From positions 62,001 through 126,000 of the forward strand of contig JADZGD010000044.1 of NCBI GenBank assembly GCA_020854055.1: a stretch of DNA of 64,000 bases, given 5' to 3'. The position numbers were made by a program, and so were the translations under genes. Under the pieces are notes generated by a model. It had not been told where the DNA came from. It worked only from the letters and a program-made list of their open reading frames with translations, and searched no databases. Shown here piece by piece: positions 1 through 11,649 of the stretch; the stretch's first letter is position 1, and each line of letters starts with the position of its first letter. The DNA is from Bryobacterales bacterium (GTDB lineage Bacteria; Acidobacteriota; Terriglobia; Bryobacterales; Bryobacteraceae).

Positions 1-267
1 TCCGGGCGCGATCGAGAGGGGCATGTCCGGCGGGCCATAGTCCTTGAACCCGCCGCCATCCACCGTCACCTTTTCGACACTGACCGGCTCCGGCCCGCTG
101 TTGCGCAGCCGGAAGTGGATCTCGATGGTTTCGCCAGTGGCGGCCGCGCCGACGGTCATGTACGGGATCAATGGTGTTTCCGTAGCGCCGGCCCACAGGT
201 TGACCGTCAACTCGGCATGCCCGGCCACCGCCATCAGCAGGGCCAGCAGCAGCAGGCGCATTGTCAT
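1..267 (-). CDS. secreted protein, C-terminally cut by window edge
   Basis: Reading the minus strand from an ATG at 267 gives 89 codons with no stop before the window edge, so the gene continues outside. The N-terminus (MTMRLLLLALLMAVAGHAE) is a signal peptide. The mature part begins a beta-rich segment with IHFRLRNSGPEPVSVEKV, the kind of 'relation to a baseline' strand pattern seen in ASPM/SPD-2/Hydin-like or other Ig-like secreted domains. A strong GGAGGTG sits 6 nt before the ATG and decides the start. The ATG overlaps the stop of the preceding gene (ATGA, 264-267), so the two are translationally coupled. Function unknown; the Ig-like assignment is inference from a short segment. Confidence 0.75.
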   Translation of the reverse strand, partial: MTMRLLLLALLMAVAGHAELTVNLWAGATETPLIPYMTVGAAATGETIEIHFRLRNSGPEPVSVEKVTVDGGGFKDYGPPDMPLSIAPG

Positions 268-1016
268 GGCAGCACCTCCGGCAGTTCAAATACCTGTAGC
301 CGGCCCGTCTGGATACGAACCCCCAGGTTGACACCATGGGCGAAGTCGAACGCATGGATCCATCCCGGGCCAATCGGTTCGAATTCGAGCGTGCATTCGG
401 CGGGAAGGGAAGCACGAATCATTTCGCCACCGATCCGCCAGAGCACCAGCTCGTTTACATCCTGATAGAGGACCGCGCCCTCAAGCAGCGCCGCCGGGCC
501 GGCTGGAGCGGGAACCGCCAGGGAATACTGTACGGTCCGGTGGCGGCGATCGAGCGCCACCAGGGTGAGTCCATCATCGCCGGCCACCAGCACCGTGTTG
601 TTTTCCACCGCCAACACGGCGCCCGAAAACTCGACGGGCCAGGGAGTGAACTCCTCTCCGGTCCAAGCCTCGATCCGCGCGCCGTGTTGGAACGCCCCAG
701 CGCCGCCGGCACACAGCAGCGTGCCGGAAGGCGGCGTATCGCCAACCGCCCGCGGGCCGTCCGGGGAGAGACGCCAGAGGCCGGTTCCGGTTCGCACCAG
801 GCCGGCGTTGCCGCACCAGGCCGCTGCCCGGACATCTTCCACCAGGCTCGCGCCGGCCAGGAAACTGCCGGCCGATCCGCCCAATTCCCTCAGGTTACCG
901 GTGCTGTCGCGCACCAGGCCGAAGCGGGGTGCGTCCAGGCCTGTCTGGGCCGCCGCAGTGAATGCAAATACAAATGAGAGGGCAAGAACCGGGCGCACGC
1001 ACATTCTCCGGTTCAT
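264..1016 (-). CDS. secreted hypothetical protein
   Basis: About 250 residues starting MNRRMCVRPVLALSFVFAF, a clear signal peptide ending near AAAQ. The open frame runs further upstream, but the ATG at 1016 overlaps the stop of the upstream gene by 4 nt (ATGA, 1013-1016), which fits a coupled operon. The mature protein has repeated short beta-strand patterns such as VLAVENNTVLVAGDDGLTLVALD, which read like blades of a beta-propeller or WD/PQQ-like fold. That fold is inference. I recognise no catalytic motif. It lies in a minus-strand run with a PP2C phosphatase and two other exported or membrane proteins, and overlaps both neighbours by 4 nt. Confidence 0.75.
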   Translation of the reverse strand: MNRRMCVRPVLALSFVFAFTAAAQTGLDAPRFGLVRDSTGNLRELGGSAGSFLAGASLVEDVRAAAWCGNAGLVRTGTGLWRLSPDGPRAVGDTPPSGTLLCAGGAGAFQHGARIEAWTGEEFTPWPVEFSGAVLAVENNTVLVAGDDGLTLVALDRRHRTVQYSLAVPAPAGPAALLEGAVLYQDVNELVLWRIGGEMIRASLPAECTLEFEPIGPGWIHAFDFAHGVNLGVRIQTGRLQVFELPEVLP

Positions 1017-1624
1017 GGTTTGCCGACCGAGATGGCCGGAGCGCCGATCTGCACAGACCCGAGCGAGGAGGCCGCCGGCGCCGCTGCCGCCGAACTCTGT
1101 CCCCGCAGGGCCATGGCTCCGCCCACTGCCGCGCTGGCGCCGGCCACCAGCACAAAGAGCAGCAACCGGCTGTGCCCGCCGCGCGCGGCCGCGCCGCCAA
1201 CGGGTTTTGCCGGTACCTTGTCGGAGAGAAAGAGCCCGGCGATACTGCCGGCCCGCGCCTGGCCCTTCGCCGCGGTAATGCGGATGTCCACCCGGCCCGG
1301 CGTTCGATTCCACAGCATTCCCCAGACCGAGGCGCGGCCATCCGGCGTGGTGGTGACGATTTCCGACCGCAACCCGCTGGCGAAGGTACCGCTGGGGCCT
1401 TCGTCCGGCAGCCGGAAACTGACGGTGGCATTATCCACCGGTTTCCCGGTTTCGTCGGTTATCAAGACAATCAGGCCATGGGTGGCGCGGCCGCCGCAGG
1501 GGTGCAGTTCGCCTTCGCCGTCAACGATACGAATTTGAAGCAGTGCGGGGCCGGCCAAGACATCGGCGGCGGGCATCGGAATTGCCAGCAGCGCTAAAAC
1601 AGGACACAACAATCGCGTTCTCAT
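1013..1624 (-). CDS. exported membrane-anchored protein with Ig-like (Big-1 type) domain
   Basis: 203 residues. There is an N-terminal signal peptide (MRTRLLCPVLALLAIPMPAAD). A central segment of about residues 30-125 contains ITDETGKPVDNATVSFRLP and TTTPDGRASVWGMLW; this 'D.tG.Pv.na.VsF..p..G....t...G.a...' pattern is typical of bacterial Ig-like (invasin/Big-1) domains. A hydrophobic helix follows near residues 150-170 (LLLFVLVAGASAAVGGAMAL), then a short Ala/Ser-rich tail. It is probably anchored in a membrane with the Ig domain exposed. It lies 45 nt after the PP2C gene on the same strand, and its stop overlaps the next start. Role unknown. Confidence 0.75.
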   Translation of the reverse strand: MRTRLLCPVLALLAIPMPAADVLAGPALLQIRIVDGEGELHPCGGRATHGLIVLITDETGKPVDNATVSFRLPDEGPSGTFASGLRSEIVTTTPDGRASVWGMLWNRTPGRVDIRITAAKGQARAGSIAGLFLSDKVPAKPVGGAAARGGHSRLLLFVLVAGASAAVGGAMALRGQSSAAAAPAASSLGSVQIGAPAISVGKP

Positions 1625-1669
1625 GACAGAGGACTCACTTCCGGCGCCAGGCTTCTGCGCCCGGCCAGC

Positions 1670-2383
1670 CTATTCGACGACGCGCAGCAGAACGACCGTG
1701 ATGTTATCCGGTCCTCCGGCCGCCCTGGCGGCGTCGATTAGATAGTGTGCCGCGTCCTCTAAATTTCGCTGATGATTTAGGGTTTCCCCGAGAATTTTTT
1801 CGTCCACCACTCCATGCAACCCGTCGCTGCACAACACCAGTACCGATCCGGCCTGGGGTTGGAGGACATAAGAATGGATATGAAGTGGCGAACTGACGCC
1901 GATGGCCATGGTCAGAACATGGCGCATGGGATGGGTTTTGAGCGCCGATTCTTCGATCCCCAGCCGGCGGCCGACCTCGTTCACCCAGGTCTGGTCTTCG
2001 GTAACGGGCCGCAGGCTTCCCTGCTCGAGCAGATAGGCCCGGCTGTCGCCCACGCTGCTTATGAGCAGTTCGCGGCCGTTTTCGAGCACCGCTACCAGGG
2101 TGGTGCCCATGCCCTCCAGCGTGCTGTCGGTCTGGGCTTCATCAATCACCCGCTGGTTAGCCGCGTGGAAGGCCTCTTCAAGCACCGCGCTATCGTTGCG
2201 TTGCGCCTGCCAGACGTACTCGGCTACCGTTTCGGAGGCGATGCGGGAGGCATGTTCGCCGGCCTGGGCGCCACCCATGCCGTCGGCAACCAGGTAGAGT
2301 CCCATGTCCGGGGCCAGCAGATAGTAGTCCTCGTTATTGGTCCGAACACAACCGGGATCAGAGAAGCCGAATGCTTCGAGCAT
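1670..2383 (-). CDS. PP2C-family serine/threonine protein phosphatase
   Basis: 237 residues, the usual length of a bacterial stand-alone PP2C (Stp/PrpC type), which removes phosphate from Ser/Thr residues placed by Hanks-type kinases. All metal-binding motifs are visible: R-TNNED near residue 15, VADGMGG near 35, SVGDSRAYL near 112, LCSDGLHGVV near 187 and GGPDNITVV at the C-terminus. It has no membrane segment, so it is cytoplasmic. No partner kinase is in view. The next three genes on this strand encode secreted or membrane proteins and may share its transcript. The ATG at 2383 has only a weak GGAAAA upstream. Confidence 0.93.
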   Translation of the reverse strand: MLEAFGFSDPGCVRTNNEDYYLLAPDMGLYLVADGMGGAQAGEHASRIASETVAEYVWQAQRNDSAVLEEAFHAANQRVIDEAQTDSTLEGMGTTLVAVLENGRELLISSVGDSRAYLLEQGSLRPVTEDQTWVNEVGRRLGIEESALKTHPMRHVLTMAIGVSSPLHIHSYVLQPQAGSVLVLCSDGLHGVVDEKILGETLNHQRNLEDAAHYLIDAARAAGGPDNITVVLLRVVE

Positions 2384-2501
2384 GAATTTTCCGATTATAA
2401 ACGGAACAGGTTCCGGTTGATACAGCGGCCACCGTCCGGGTGCATGATGGTCTTATTGTAATCGACCGACCGCGCAACGCGGCACTGCCGGGAAACGTCG
2501 A

Positions 2502-3950
2502 ATGAAAAGGCTGCTCGAAATGAGAATCGCGTTCGCTATCGCTACGGCGGGACTGATGTTGCCGGCAGGCGCCGCGCAGGCCGCCACGGTCTCTCTGGCC
2601 GGAATCTGGTCCGGCACGCTGGAGGCCGGCGTGGAACTGCGGCTGGCGCTGCGGGTGAAGGCGCTGGCCGGCGGCGGGTGGTCGGCAACGCTTGAGAGCG
2701 TCGACCAGGGTGTGACGCTGCCGGTGGACGGGATTTTGCTTGATGGCGCAACCGTGGCCTTCGAAGTTCGCCAGGTGGGCGGCCGGTTTCGCGGAGTAAT
2801 CAACACCGGGGGAAGCGAAATTAGCGGAGAGTGGAGTCAGATGGGGGCCCGGCTTCCGCTGCTGCTGAAGCGCACGGCCACAGCGCCGGCAATGATCCGT
2901 CCCCAGGAGCCGAAACCACCCTTTCCTTACGATGCGCGGGAGGTGTCCTATGCGAACTCCGCCGCCGGCGTGAAGATTTCCGGCACGCTGACGCTGCCGC
3001 GCTCCGGGGGACCCTTTCCGGCGCTGCTGCTGATCACCGGTTCCGGACCGCAGGATCGCAATGAAACCATCGCCGGCCACAAACCATTTCTAGTGATTGG
3101 AGACCATCTGACGCGCCACGGAATCGCGGTGCTACGGGTCGATGACCGTGGTGTTGGCGGCACGTCCGGCTCCACCGCCCAAGCCACGCTGGAAGACCTG
3201 GCCGGCGACGTTCGGGCGGGAATCGATTATCTGAAGCGGCAGCCGGAGGTCGACCGGGCGCGCATCGGATTGCTGGGGCACAGCGAGGGTGGCGCGGTGG
3301 CTGCGATGGTGGCTTCGGCGTCGAAGGATGCCGCATTTGTGGTGCTGCTGGCCGCGCCGGGTGTCCTCGGCGAACAGTTGCTCTATGCTCAGGGCGAGGC
3401 GGTGGCGCGCGCGCTCGGCAGCGGAGAACCTGTGATCGCCCGCCAGCGGGCGCTTCAGCAGCGGCTCTTCGCGCTGGTGAAGCAGGGCGGAGACCGCAAC
3501 ACGCTTCGCGCCCGTTTGCAGCAGGTGATAAACCAGGCCGATGAGCCGGCCCATGAACGCGATGCCGAGGGCGAACATTCCCAGCATGAACTCGCGCTGC
3601 GGCGCATCGCCGGCTCGCAACTGGACATGCTGCTGGCGCCCGGTTTCCGGTACTTTCTCACTTACGATCCGCGGGTGGCGCTCCAGTCCGTGAAGTGTCC
3701 GGTGCTGGTCTTGAATGGCAGCAAGGATACCCAGGTGCCGGCCTGGCAGAATCTGCCCGCCATCGAAGCGGCGCTCAAGGCCGGAGGGAACAGCCGTCAT
3801 CGGGTGGAGGAGATCGCCGGTGTCAACCATCTGTTTCAGAGCGCGAAGACCGGCTCGGTGATCGAGTATGCGCAGATTTCCGAAACGATCTTCCCACCGG
3901 TTCTCGATCTCGTGCGAGAATGGATCCTGGGCATCGTAAAAAAACATTAA
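2502..3950 (+). CDS. secreted alpha/beta hydrolase
   Basis: 482 residues with a signal peptide ending near PAGAAQAA. An N-terminal beta-rich part (about residues 28-130, GIWSGTLEAGVELRL...) precedes the hydrolase fold. The catalytic part starts near residue 150 with VKISGTLTLP and an oxyanion-region LLITGSGPQDRNE. The nucleophile elbow is GLLGHSEGGAVAAM near residue 258. The Asp region is LVLNGSKDTQVP near 407 and the His region is GVNHLFQ near 446. This is the usual layout of exported alpha/beta hydrolases of the S9/dienelactone-hydrolase superfamily; substrate unknown. A second ATG at 2520 gives a shorter leader and has AAGG at a usable distance, so the start could be either. It is transcribed away from the PP2C gene. 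Confidence 0.88.
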   Translation: MKRLLEMRIAFAIATAGLMLPAGAAQAATVSLAGIWSGTLEAGVELRLALRVKALAGGGWSATLESVDQGVTLPVDGILLDGATVAFEVRQVGGRFRGVINTGGSEISGEWSQMGARLPLLLKRTATAPAMIRPQEPKPPFPYDAREVSYANSAAGVKISGTLTLPRSGGPFPALLLITGSGPQDRNETIAGHKPFLVIGDHLTRHGIAVLRVDDRGVGGTSGSTAQATLEDLAGDVRAGIDYLKRQPEVDRARIGLLGHSEGGAVAAMVASASKDAAFVVLLAAPGVLGEQLLYAQGEAVARALGSGEPVIARQRALQQRLFALVKQGGDRNTLRARLQQVINQADEPAHERDAEGEHSQHELALRRIAGSQLDMLLAPGFRYFLTYDPRVALQSVKCPVLVLNGSKDTQVPAWQNLPAIEAALKAGGNSRHRVEEIAGVNHLFQSAKTGSVIEYAQISETIFPPVLDLVREWILGIVKKH

Positions 3951-4013
3951 CGATGGTTGATGTTTGTTATTGACGCGGGGCGATCGAAGACCTTAGGATC
4001 GGATCAGGTAACG

Positions 4014-4445
4014 ATGGCAAACGTGGCACTAAAGCCTACGCCTTCAGTAATCCCCAATAAACTCTACTTCCGCATCGGTGAAGTGAGCCGGATCGCGGGA
4101 GTGAAGCCGCACGTGCTTCGTTATTGGGAAACCGAATTTGCGGTGATTGATCCGAAGAAATCCGGCGCCGGCCACCGGTTGTACCGCCGCCGGGACGTGG
4201 AACTGATTCTCGAGATCAAGTACCTGCTGTACGAAAAACGCTATACCATCGAAGGAGCGCGGGCCGCGCTCGGCCGCGGCCGCAACAAGGCTGTACTCAC
4301 GTTCCAGACGGCTCAGCAGCCGGTAGCGCCGGCTAGCCAGACGGCTCTGTTCGAATCTCCAGCGCCACCGCCCGCCGCGCCGCCGGTTCCCACGCTGGCC
4401 GCGATCCGGAGTGAATTGGAAGCCATACTGGCGCTGCTCGGTTGA
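4014..4445 (+). CDS. MerR-family transcriptional regulator
   Basis: 143 residues from the ATG at 4014, which follows AGGTAACG. A longer frame from 3957 exists but lacks a ribosome site. The N-terminal winged helix is clear: FRIGEVSRIAGVKPHVLRYWE, then GHRLYRRRDVELILEIKYLLYE, and TIEGARAAL at the end of the DNA-binding domain. The C-terminus is rich in Pro and Ala with no visible effector pocket or metal-binding cysteines. This matches the small MerR proteins common in Acidobacteriota and Deltaproteobacteria whose targets are unknown. It lies 63 nt downstream of the hydrolase and about 40 nt before the DUF1080 gene on the same strand. Confidence 0.85.
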   Translation: MANVALKPTPSVIPNKLYFRIGEVSRIAGVKPHVLRYWETEFAVIDPKKSGAGHRLYRRRDVELILEIKYLLYEKRYTIEGARAALGRGRNKAVLTFQTAQQPVAPASQTALFESPAPPPAAPPVPTLAAIRSELEAILALLG

Positions 4446-4487
4446 CCGGCCCCGGCAGCAGATGCGGGTTGTAATAAACTGCAATTG

Positions 4488-5426
4488 ATGCCTGGAAAAG
4501 TTTCCCGACTGCTTGTTTTGCCCCTCCTGCTGGCGCCCGCACTGACTTTGGCTGCAACCAGCCCGTTCGTTGGCCGCTGGGGCTTCGATCTCACTCTGCC
4601 CAACGGCCTCACTCGTGGCGCCTGGCTGGGGATCAGCGAAAAGGCCGGCGGGCTCGATGTGTGGTATCAGCCCACGGGCGGCAACGTCTATCAGATCACC
4701 GATTTCAAGGTGACCGGTTCACGCCTCACCATGACCGTGGCCAAAGCTTCAAAAGACCGGCCGGCCACGGTTTGGGAGCTCGACGCTGCCGGCGGAGGTC
4801 TCACCGGCGTTCAAAATCGCGGAGGCGTGACGGTGAAATTGACCGCCATCCGCGAACCGGCGCTCAACCACAAGCCGCCGAAGGCGTGGTCCAGGCCGGA
4901 GCCGCTTTTCAATGGCAAGGATCTGACCGGCTGGGAGCCGTTGGGAGATCCCTCAAAGAGTCACTGGATGGTGAAAGACGGTTTGCTGGTGAATGAAGCG
5001 CATGGCGCCAACCTGCGTACCACCCGCAAATTTAACGATTTGAAGGTACACTTCGAGGTGAAATGCCCTGAGCGCGCCAATTCCGGCTTCTACCTGCGCG
5101 GGCGCTACGAGATTCAATTGGAGTACGAATCATTGGACTTCAATCCGCCTGAGCGGCGCATGGGTTCGATTTACGGCCGGATTGCCCCAACGGGCAACGT
5201 ACCGCGGACGCCGGGCCAGTGGGAGAGCTTCGACGCGACCCTGGTAGGCCGCACGCTGACGCTGGTTCACAACGGAGTCACCACCATCGATCACCAGCAG
5301 ATTGAAGGAATTACCGGTGGGGCGCTGGATGCCGACGAGGCCCTGCCCGGTCCGTTTTACATCCAGGGCGATCACACCGGCGGGCTGATGTTCCGCAACA
5401 TCACCGTCTCGGTGCCGAAACGCTGA
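4488..5426 (+). CDS. exported DUF1080 / 3-keto-disaccharide hydrolase domain protein
   Basis: 312 residues from the ATG at 4488, with a TTG directly before it as an alternative. The signal peptide is MPGKVSRLLVLPLLLAPALTLAA. Residues 20-130 form a beta-rich N-terminal part (GRWGFDLTLPNGLTRGAW). The DUF1080 jelly roll starts near residue 137 with LFNGKDLTGWEP and continues through VKDGLLVNE, RANSGFYLRGRYEIQL and the terminal FRNITV. The family includes enzymes and carbohydrate-binding proteins acting on keto-glycosides or plant polysaccharides and is strongly expanded in Acidobacteriota and Planctomycetes. It is probably periplasmic. The exact substrate cannot be read from the sequence. Confidence 0.88.
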   Translation: MPGKVSRLLVLPLLLAPALTLAATSPFVGRWGFDLTLPNGLTRGAWLGISEKAGGLDVWYQPTGGNVYQITDFKVTGSRLTMTVAKASKDRPATVWELDAAGGGLTGVQNRGGVTVKLTAIREPALNHKPPKAWSRPEPLFNGKDLTGWEPLGDPSKSHWMVKDGLLVNEAHGANLRTTRKFNDLKVHFEVKCPERANSGFYLRGRYEIQLEYESLDFNPPERRMGSIYGRIAPTGNVPRTPGQWESFDATLVGRTLTLVHNGVTTIDHQQIEGITGGALDADEALPGPFYIQGDHTGGLMFRNITVSVPKR

Positions 5427-5499
5427 GAGTGCCGCCGCGCATCCGGGGCTCCGGTTGTGGTGAAATAAGAGTTACACCCACCTTGGAGGCTAAGCGCAA

Positions 5500-6630
5500 T
5501 TGAGTAAGGCAATCCTGGCCCTGGAAGACGGCACTGTCTTCGAGGGCAGGAGCTTTGGTGCGCCCGTACAAACTGGCGGCGAAGTCGTTTTCAACACGTC
5601 GATTACCGGCTACCAGGAGGTGTTTACAGACCCTTCCTACGCCGGCCAGATCGTTGTTTTAACTTACCCTCAGATCGGAAATTACGGCGCCAACCATGAG
5701 GACAACGAAGCGCGCCGGCCCTTCATCGAGGGCCTGATCGTGCGCGAATTCTCGCCGCTTGCTTCCAACTGGCGCTCGGAAGAGGAGGCCAACCGGTTTC
5801 TCGGAAAGAACGGCATTCCGATCGCCGCCGGGATCGACACCCGGGCGCTGGTGCGCCACCTGCGCAGCCGCGGCGTAATGCGCGGTACTTTATCCGGCGC
5901 GGGCGGCGATCCACGGGAACTGGTGGAACGAGCCCGGTCCATTCCCTCCATGACCGGGCTGGACCTGGCGACGCGCGTCACCACCGCCCAGCCTTATGAC
6001 TGGGTGGAGGGTGTGGATGCGTGCTCACCTTCGGAGTTGGTGGGCGCGGCGGCCGAAGCGCGCTATCACGTGGTGGCCTACGATTACGGCATCAAGCGCA
6101 ACATTTTACGCCGCTTGCGTCATGTGGGCGCGCGGGTCACGGTGGTTCCGGCGGGGACGGCGGCCGAAGATGTGCTGGCGCTGAAGCCGGACGGCATCTT
6201 CCTTTCCAACGGTCCCGGCGATCCCGAACCGCTGGCGCGGCAGATCGGCGAGGTCCGCAAGCTCATCGGGCGCAAACCGATATTCGGCATCTGTCTGGGC
6301 CAGCAACTGCTGGCGCTGGCTTTCGGCGGCAAGACCTTCAAACTCAAATTCGGCCACCGCGGCGCGAACCATCCGGTGCTGAACCGCGTTACCAACAAGG
6401 TGGAGATCACTTCGCACAACCACGGGTTTGCAGTGGACCCCGACTCGCTCGACGCCAACCAGATCGAACTGACGCACTTCAACCTGAACGATGATACGCT
6501 GGAGGGCTTCCGGCACCGCTCCGAGCCGGTGTTCTGCGTGCAGTATCACCCGGAAGCGGCTCCGGGGCCCCACGACTCCCATTATCTCTTCGACGACTTC
6601 ATCAAGCTGATCGAGGAGTGCAAGCGATAG
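5500..6630 (+). CDS. carA: carbamoyl-phosphate synthase small (glutaminase) subunit
   Basis: 376 residues, the normal CarA length. It hydrolyses glutamine and passes ammonia to CarB for carbamoyl phosphate, feeding pyrimidine and arginine synthesis. The N-terminal CPSase small-chain domain shows [13 protein letters not shown] and [19 protein letters not shown]. The C-terminal class I amidotransferase has [14 protein letters not shown], with the nucleophile Cys at about residue 265, and [13 protein letters not shown] for the catalytic His/Glu. The start is TTG at 5500, with GGAGG at 5485-5489. It is followed after 1 nt by carB. I saw no attenuator or arginine operator in the 73-nt leader. Confidence 0.97.
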   Translation: MSKAILALEDGTVFEGRSFGAPVQTGGEVVFNTSITGYQEVFTDPSYAGQIVVLTYPQIGNYGANHEDNEARRPFIEGLIVREFSPLASNWRSEEEANRFLGKNGIPIAAGIDTRALVRHLRSRGVMRGTLSGAGGDPRELVERARSIPSMTGLDLATRVTTAQPYDWVEGVDACSPSELVGAAAEARYHVVAYDYGIKRNILRRLRHVGARVTVVPAGTAAEDVLALKPDGIFLSNGPGDPEPLARQIGEVRKLIGRKPIFGICLGQQLLALAFGGKTFKLKFGHRGANHPVLNRVTNKVEITSHNHGFAVDPDSLDANQIELTHFNLNDDTLEGFRHRSEPVFCVQYHPEAAPGPHDSHYLFDDFIKLIEECKR

Positions 6631-6631
6631 C

Positions 6632-9858
<3,227 letters not shown>

Positions 9859-9862
<4 letters not shown>

Positions 9863-11505
9863 GCCTGGCCCCAGTTGCGGCGCTCCAGGAACGTGGGCGG
9901 TTCGTATGTCTGGCCGTTGGCCAGCCGTTTCTCTTCCCGCCGGGCGGTCCAGGCGAGTACCGGTCCGAACAGGGATGCCGCCAGCCGGGAAACCGCTCCA
10001 AACTCCTTGTCGATCTCCGCCCGCAGAGCGTGGATTTGTTCGGCGACCGCTTTGTTGGTGTCCTTTAGACGGCGCTCCATTCCCCATAGCACGGCAGCGT
10101 AAGCGGTCTTCAGTTCCTGCACTTCGTTGGCGATGCGGCGGCGTACACGCGGATCCGGATGATCCTTGTGCCGCTTCCAGCCCTCGAGTAGCGTGCGGGC
10201 GATGCGGTAGACGCTGGGACCGTTACGGTCGAAATCCAGCTTGAAGGCCCAGTCGAGAAAGCGTTTGGAGTCATCACGCGAGATCGCCGCGTGTTGGAAG
10301 TTGAACTTGTGCTGCCCGTGGATGTCGGCCAGGTTGACATCCTTCAGCATCCGCCCCTCGGCTTCGATTTCCGAGTAGAGCGGCGTGCCGGGAATGGGCG
10401 TGTAGAGCATGAATTGATGGAAATCCGTTTCGTGCGCGACGGCGTACTCGATCTCCTCCCGGATGTTCTCCGGGGTGTGATGCTCCAGGCCGACAATGGT
10501 TGAGCCGAGCAGCTTGATTCCGTTGGCCCGCAGATTGTGCGTCAGTTCGTGGGTATCGGTTCCGGCCAGTTTGGCATAGGAGGCATGCGGTGATTCGAGC
10601 CCCATCCAGATCCAGGAGATACCCAGCCGCACCAGTTCATCCATGGTGTACTTGCGGATGGCGTTGGCCGAGGAGAACACGTAGAGCGACCAGGCCTTGC
10701 CCTCCTGCTCCATCCGGTCCAGCAGGTCCATCGCCCGCCGCCGCTGCAGCAGGAAATTCTCGTCCATGACGAAGAACGACTTGGTTCCCAACTCCTTTTC
10801 CACCCTCAGCAGCAGGTCGAACATATCGCTGCCGGTGCGGTAGAAATTGAGAATCTTGCCCTTGCCACCGAAAAACGCCGATGTTGTACAGAAATTGCAG
10901 CCGAGCGGGCAGCCGACAGAGGTTATGATGGTGGCCGCGGTCGCCTTGGTGTCGTTGGGAATCCTGAATCCCATCACACGTTTGTTGAACGCCGAGACGA
11001 TGGACGGGTGATCGACCGGAGCGGCGGGATCCTCACCCAGATATTCGCGCATCCAGGCAATTCCGTCGCCCTTGACGATCTCGTCGGCATCGACCATCTG
11101 TTCCACGCCGGGAATTGCCGACACGTGGCCGCCGACCACGATCGTGCTGCTGGGCGAATGCTCCCTTATCAGGCGGCACATTTCCTGCACCTTGCCGATG
11201 TTCATGATGATGGAACTGATGCCCACGATGTCGTAGGGCTGGGAGGCCAGTTCCTTGATGAATGCCTCTTTGGTCGGGAAGTCGAGCACCGTGCACGGCG
11301 CTGAAATGTTGCGCTGGATCATCATGATGCCCCACGAGCGGTGGAACATCCTCAGCGAGAAGGCGCCCTGCGCCCGTGTCACCTGATTATGGTACAGCTC
11401 CATCGGGTTGATGGAGCGGCTTCCATACTCATCATCCTGGGCATATGGTCCAAAAACGGAGGAAAGCAGAATTTTGGCGCGAACGCCTTTTGGGTGTCGA
11501 GACAT
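9859..11505 (-). CDS. B12-binding-type radical SAM protein
   Basis: 548 residues. The N-terminal part (about 60-150) has the Rossmann-like layout of a cobalamin-binding domain ([30 protein letters not shown]), but I do not see the DxHxxG base-off motif. The radical SAM core starts near residue 195 with [18 protein letters not shown], where CPLGCNFC supplies the CxxxCxxC cysteines of the 4Fe-4S cluster. Typical downstream signals follow ([34 protein letters not shown]). The C-terminal ~120 residues are charged and helical. It belongs to the large B12-binding/SPASM-less class with HpnJ- or BchE-like relatives; substrate unknown. The ATG at 11505 is uncertain, as I see no strong ribosome site. 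There is no partner gene on this strand. Confidence 0.85.
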
Positions 11506-11602
11506 CTTGGCTTCGTGGTAGAGGTAGCAGAGTAGCGACCCTGGAACTCTAGTACTCCTAAGTGTACCGCAGCGGCGAGTGGATGGCGCACCACAAAATG
11601 CT

Positions 11603-11636
11603 GCCGGGAAGCGGCGGAGGCCAACCGCTTCCCGGC
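11603..11636 (-). terminator. hairpin terminator after the TonB-type receptor gene
   Basis: Perfect 12-bp stem (11603-11614 with 11625-11636, arms GCCGGGAAGCGG / CCGCTTCCCGGC) with a 10-nt loop, starting 14 nt beyond the receptor stop. On the minus strand it is followed by GCATTTTG, a short T tract. It probably ends the receptor transcript and insulates the radical SAM gene. Confidence 0.65.
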
Positions 11637-11649
11637 TCTTGGATGGCTA

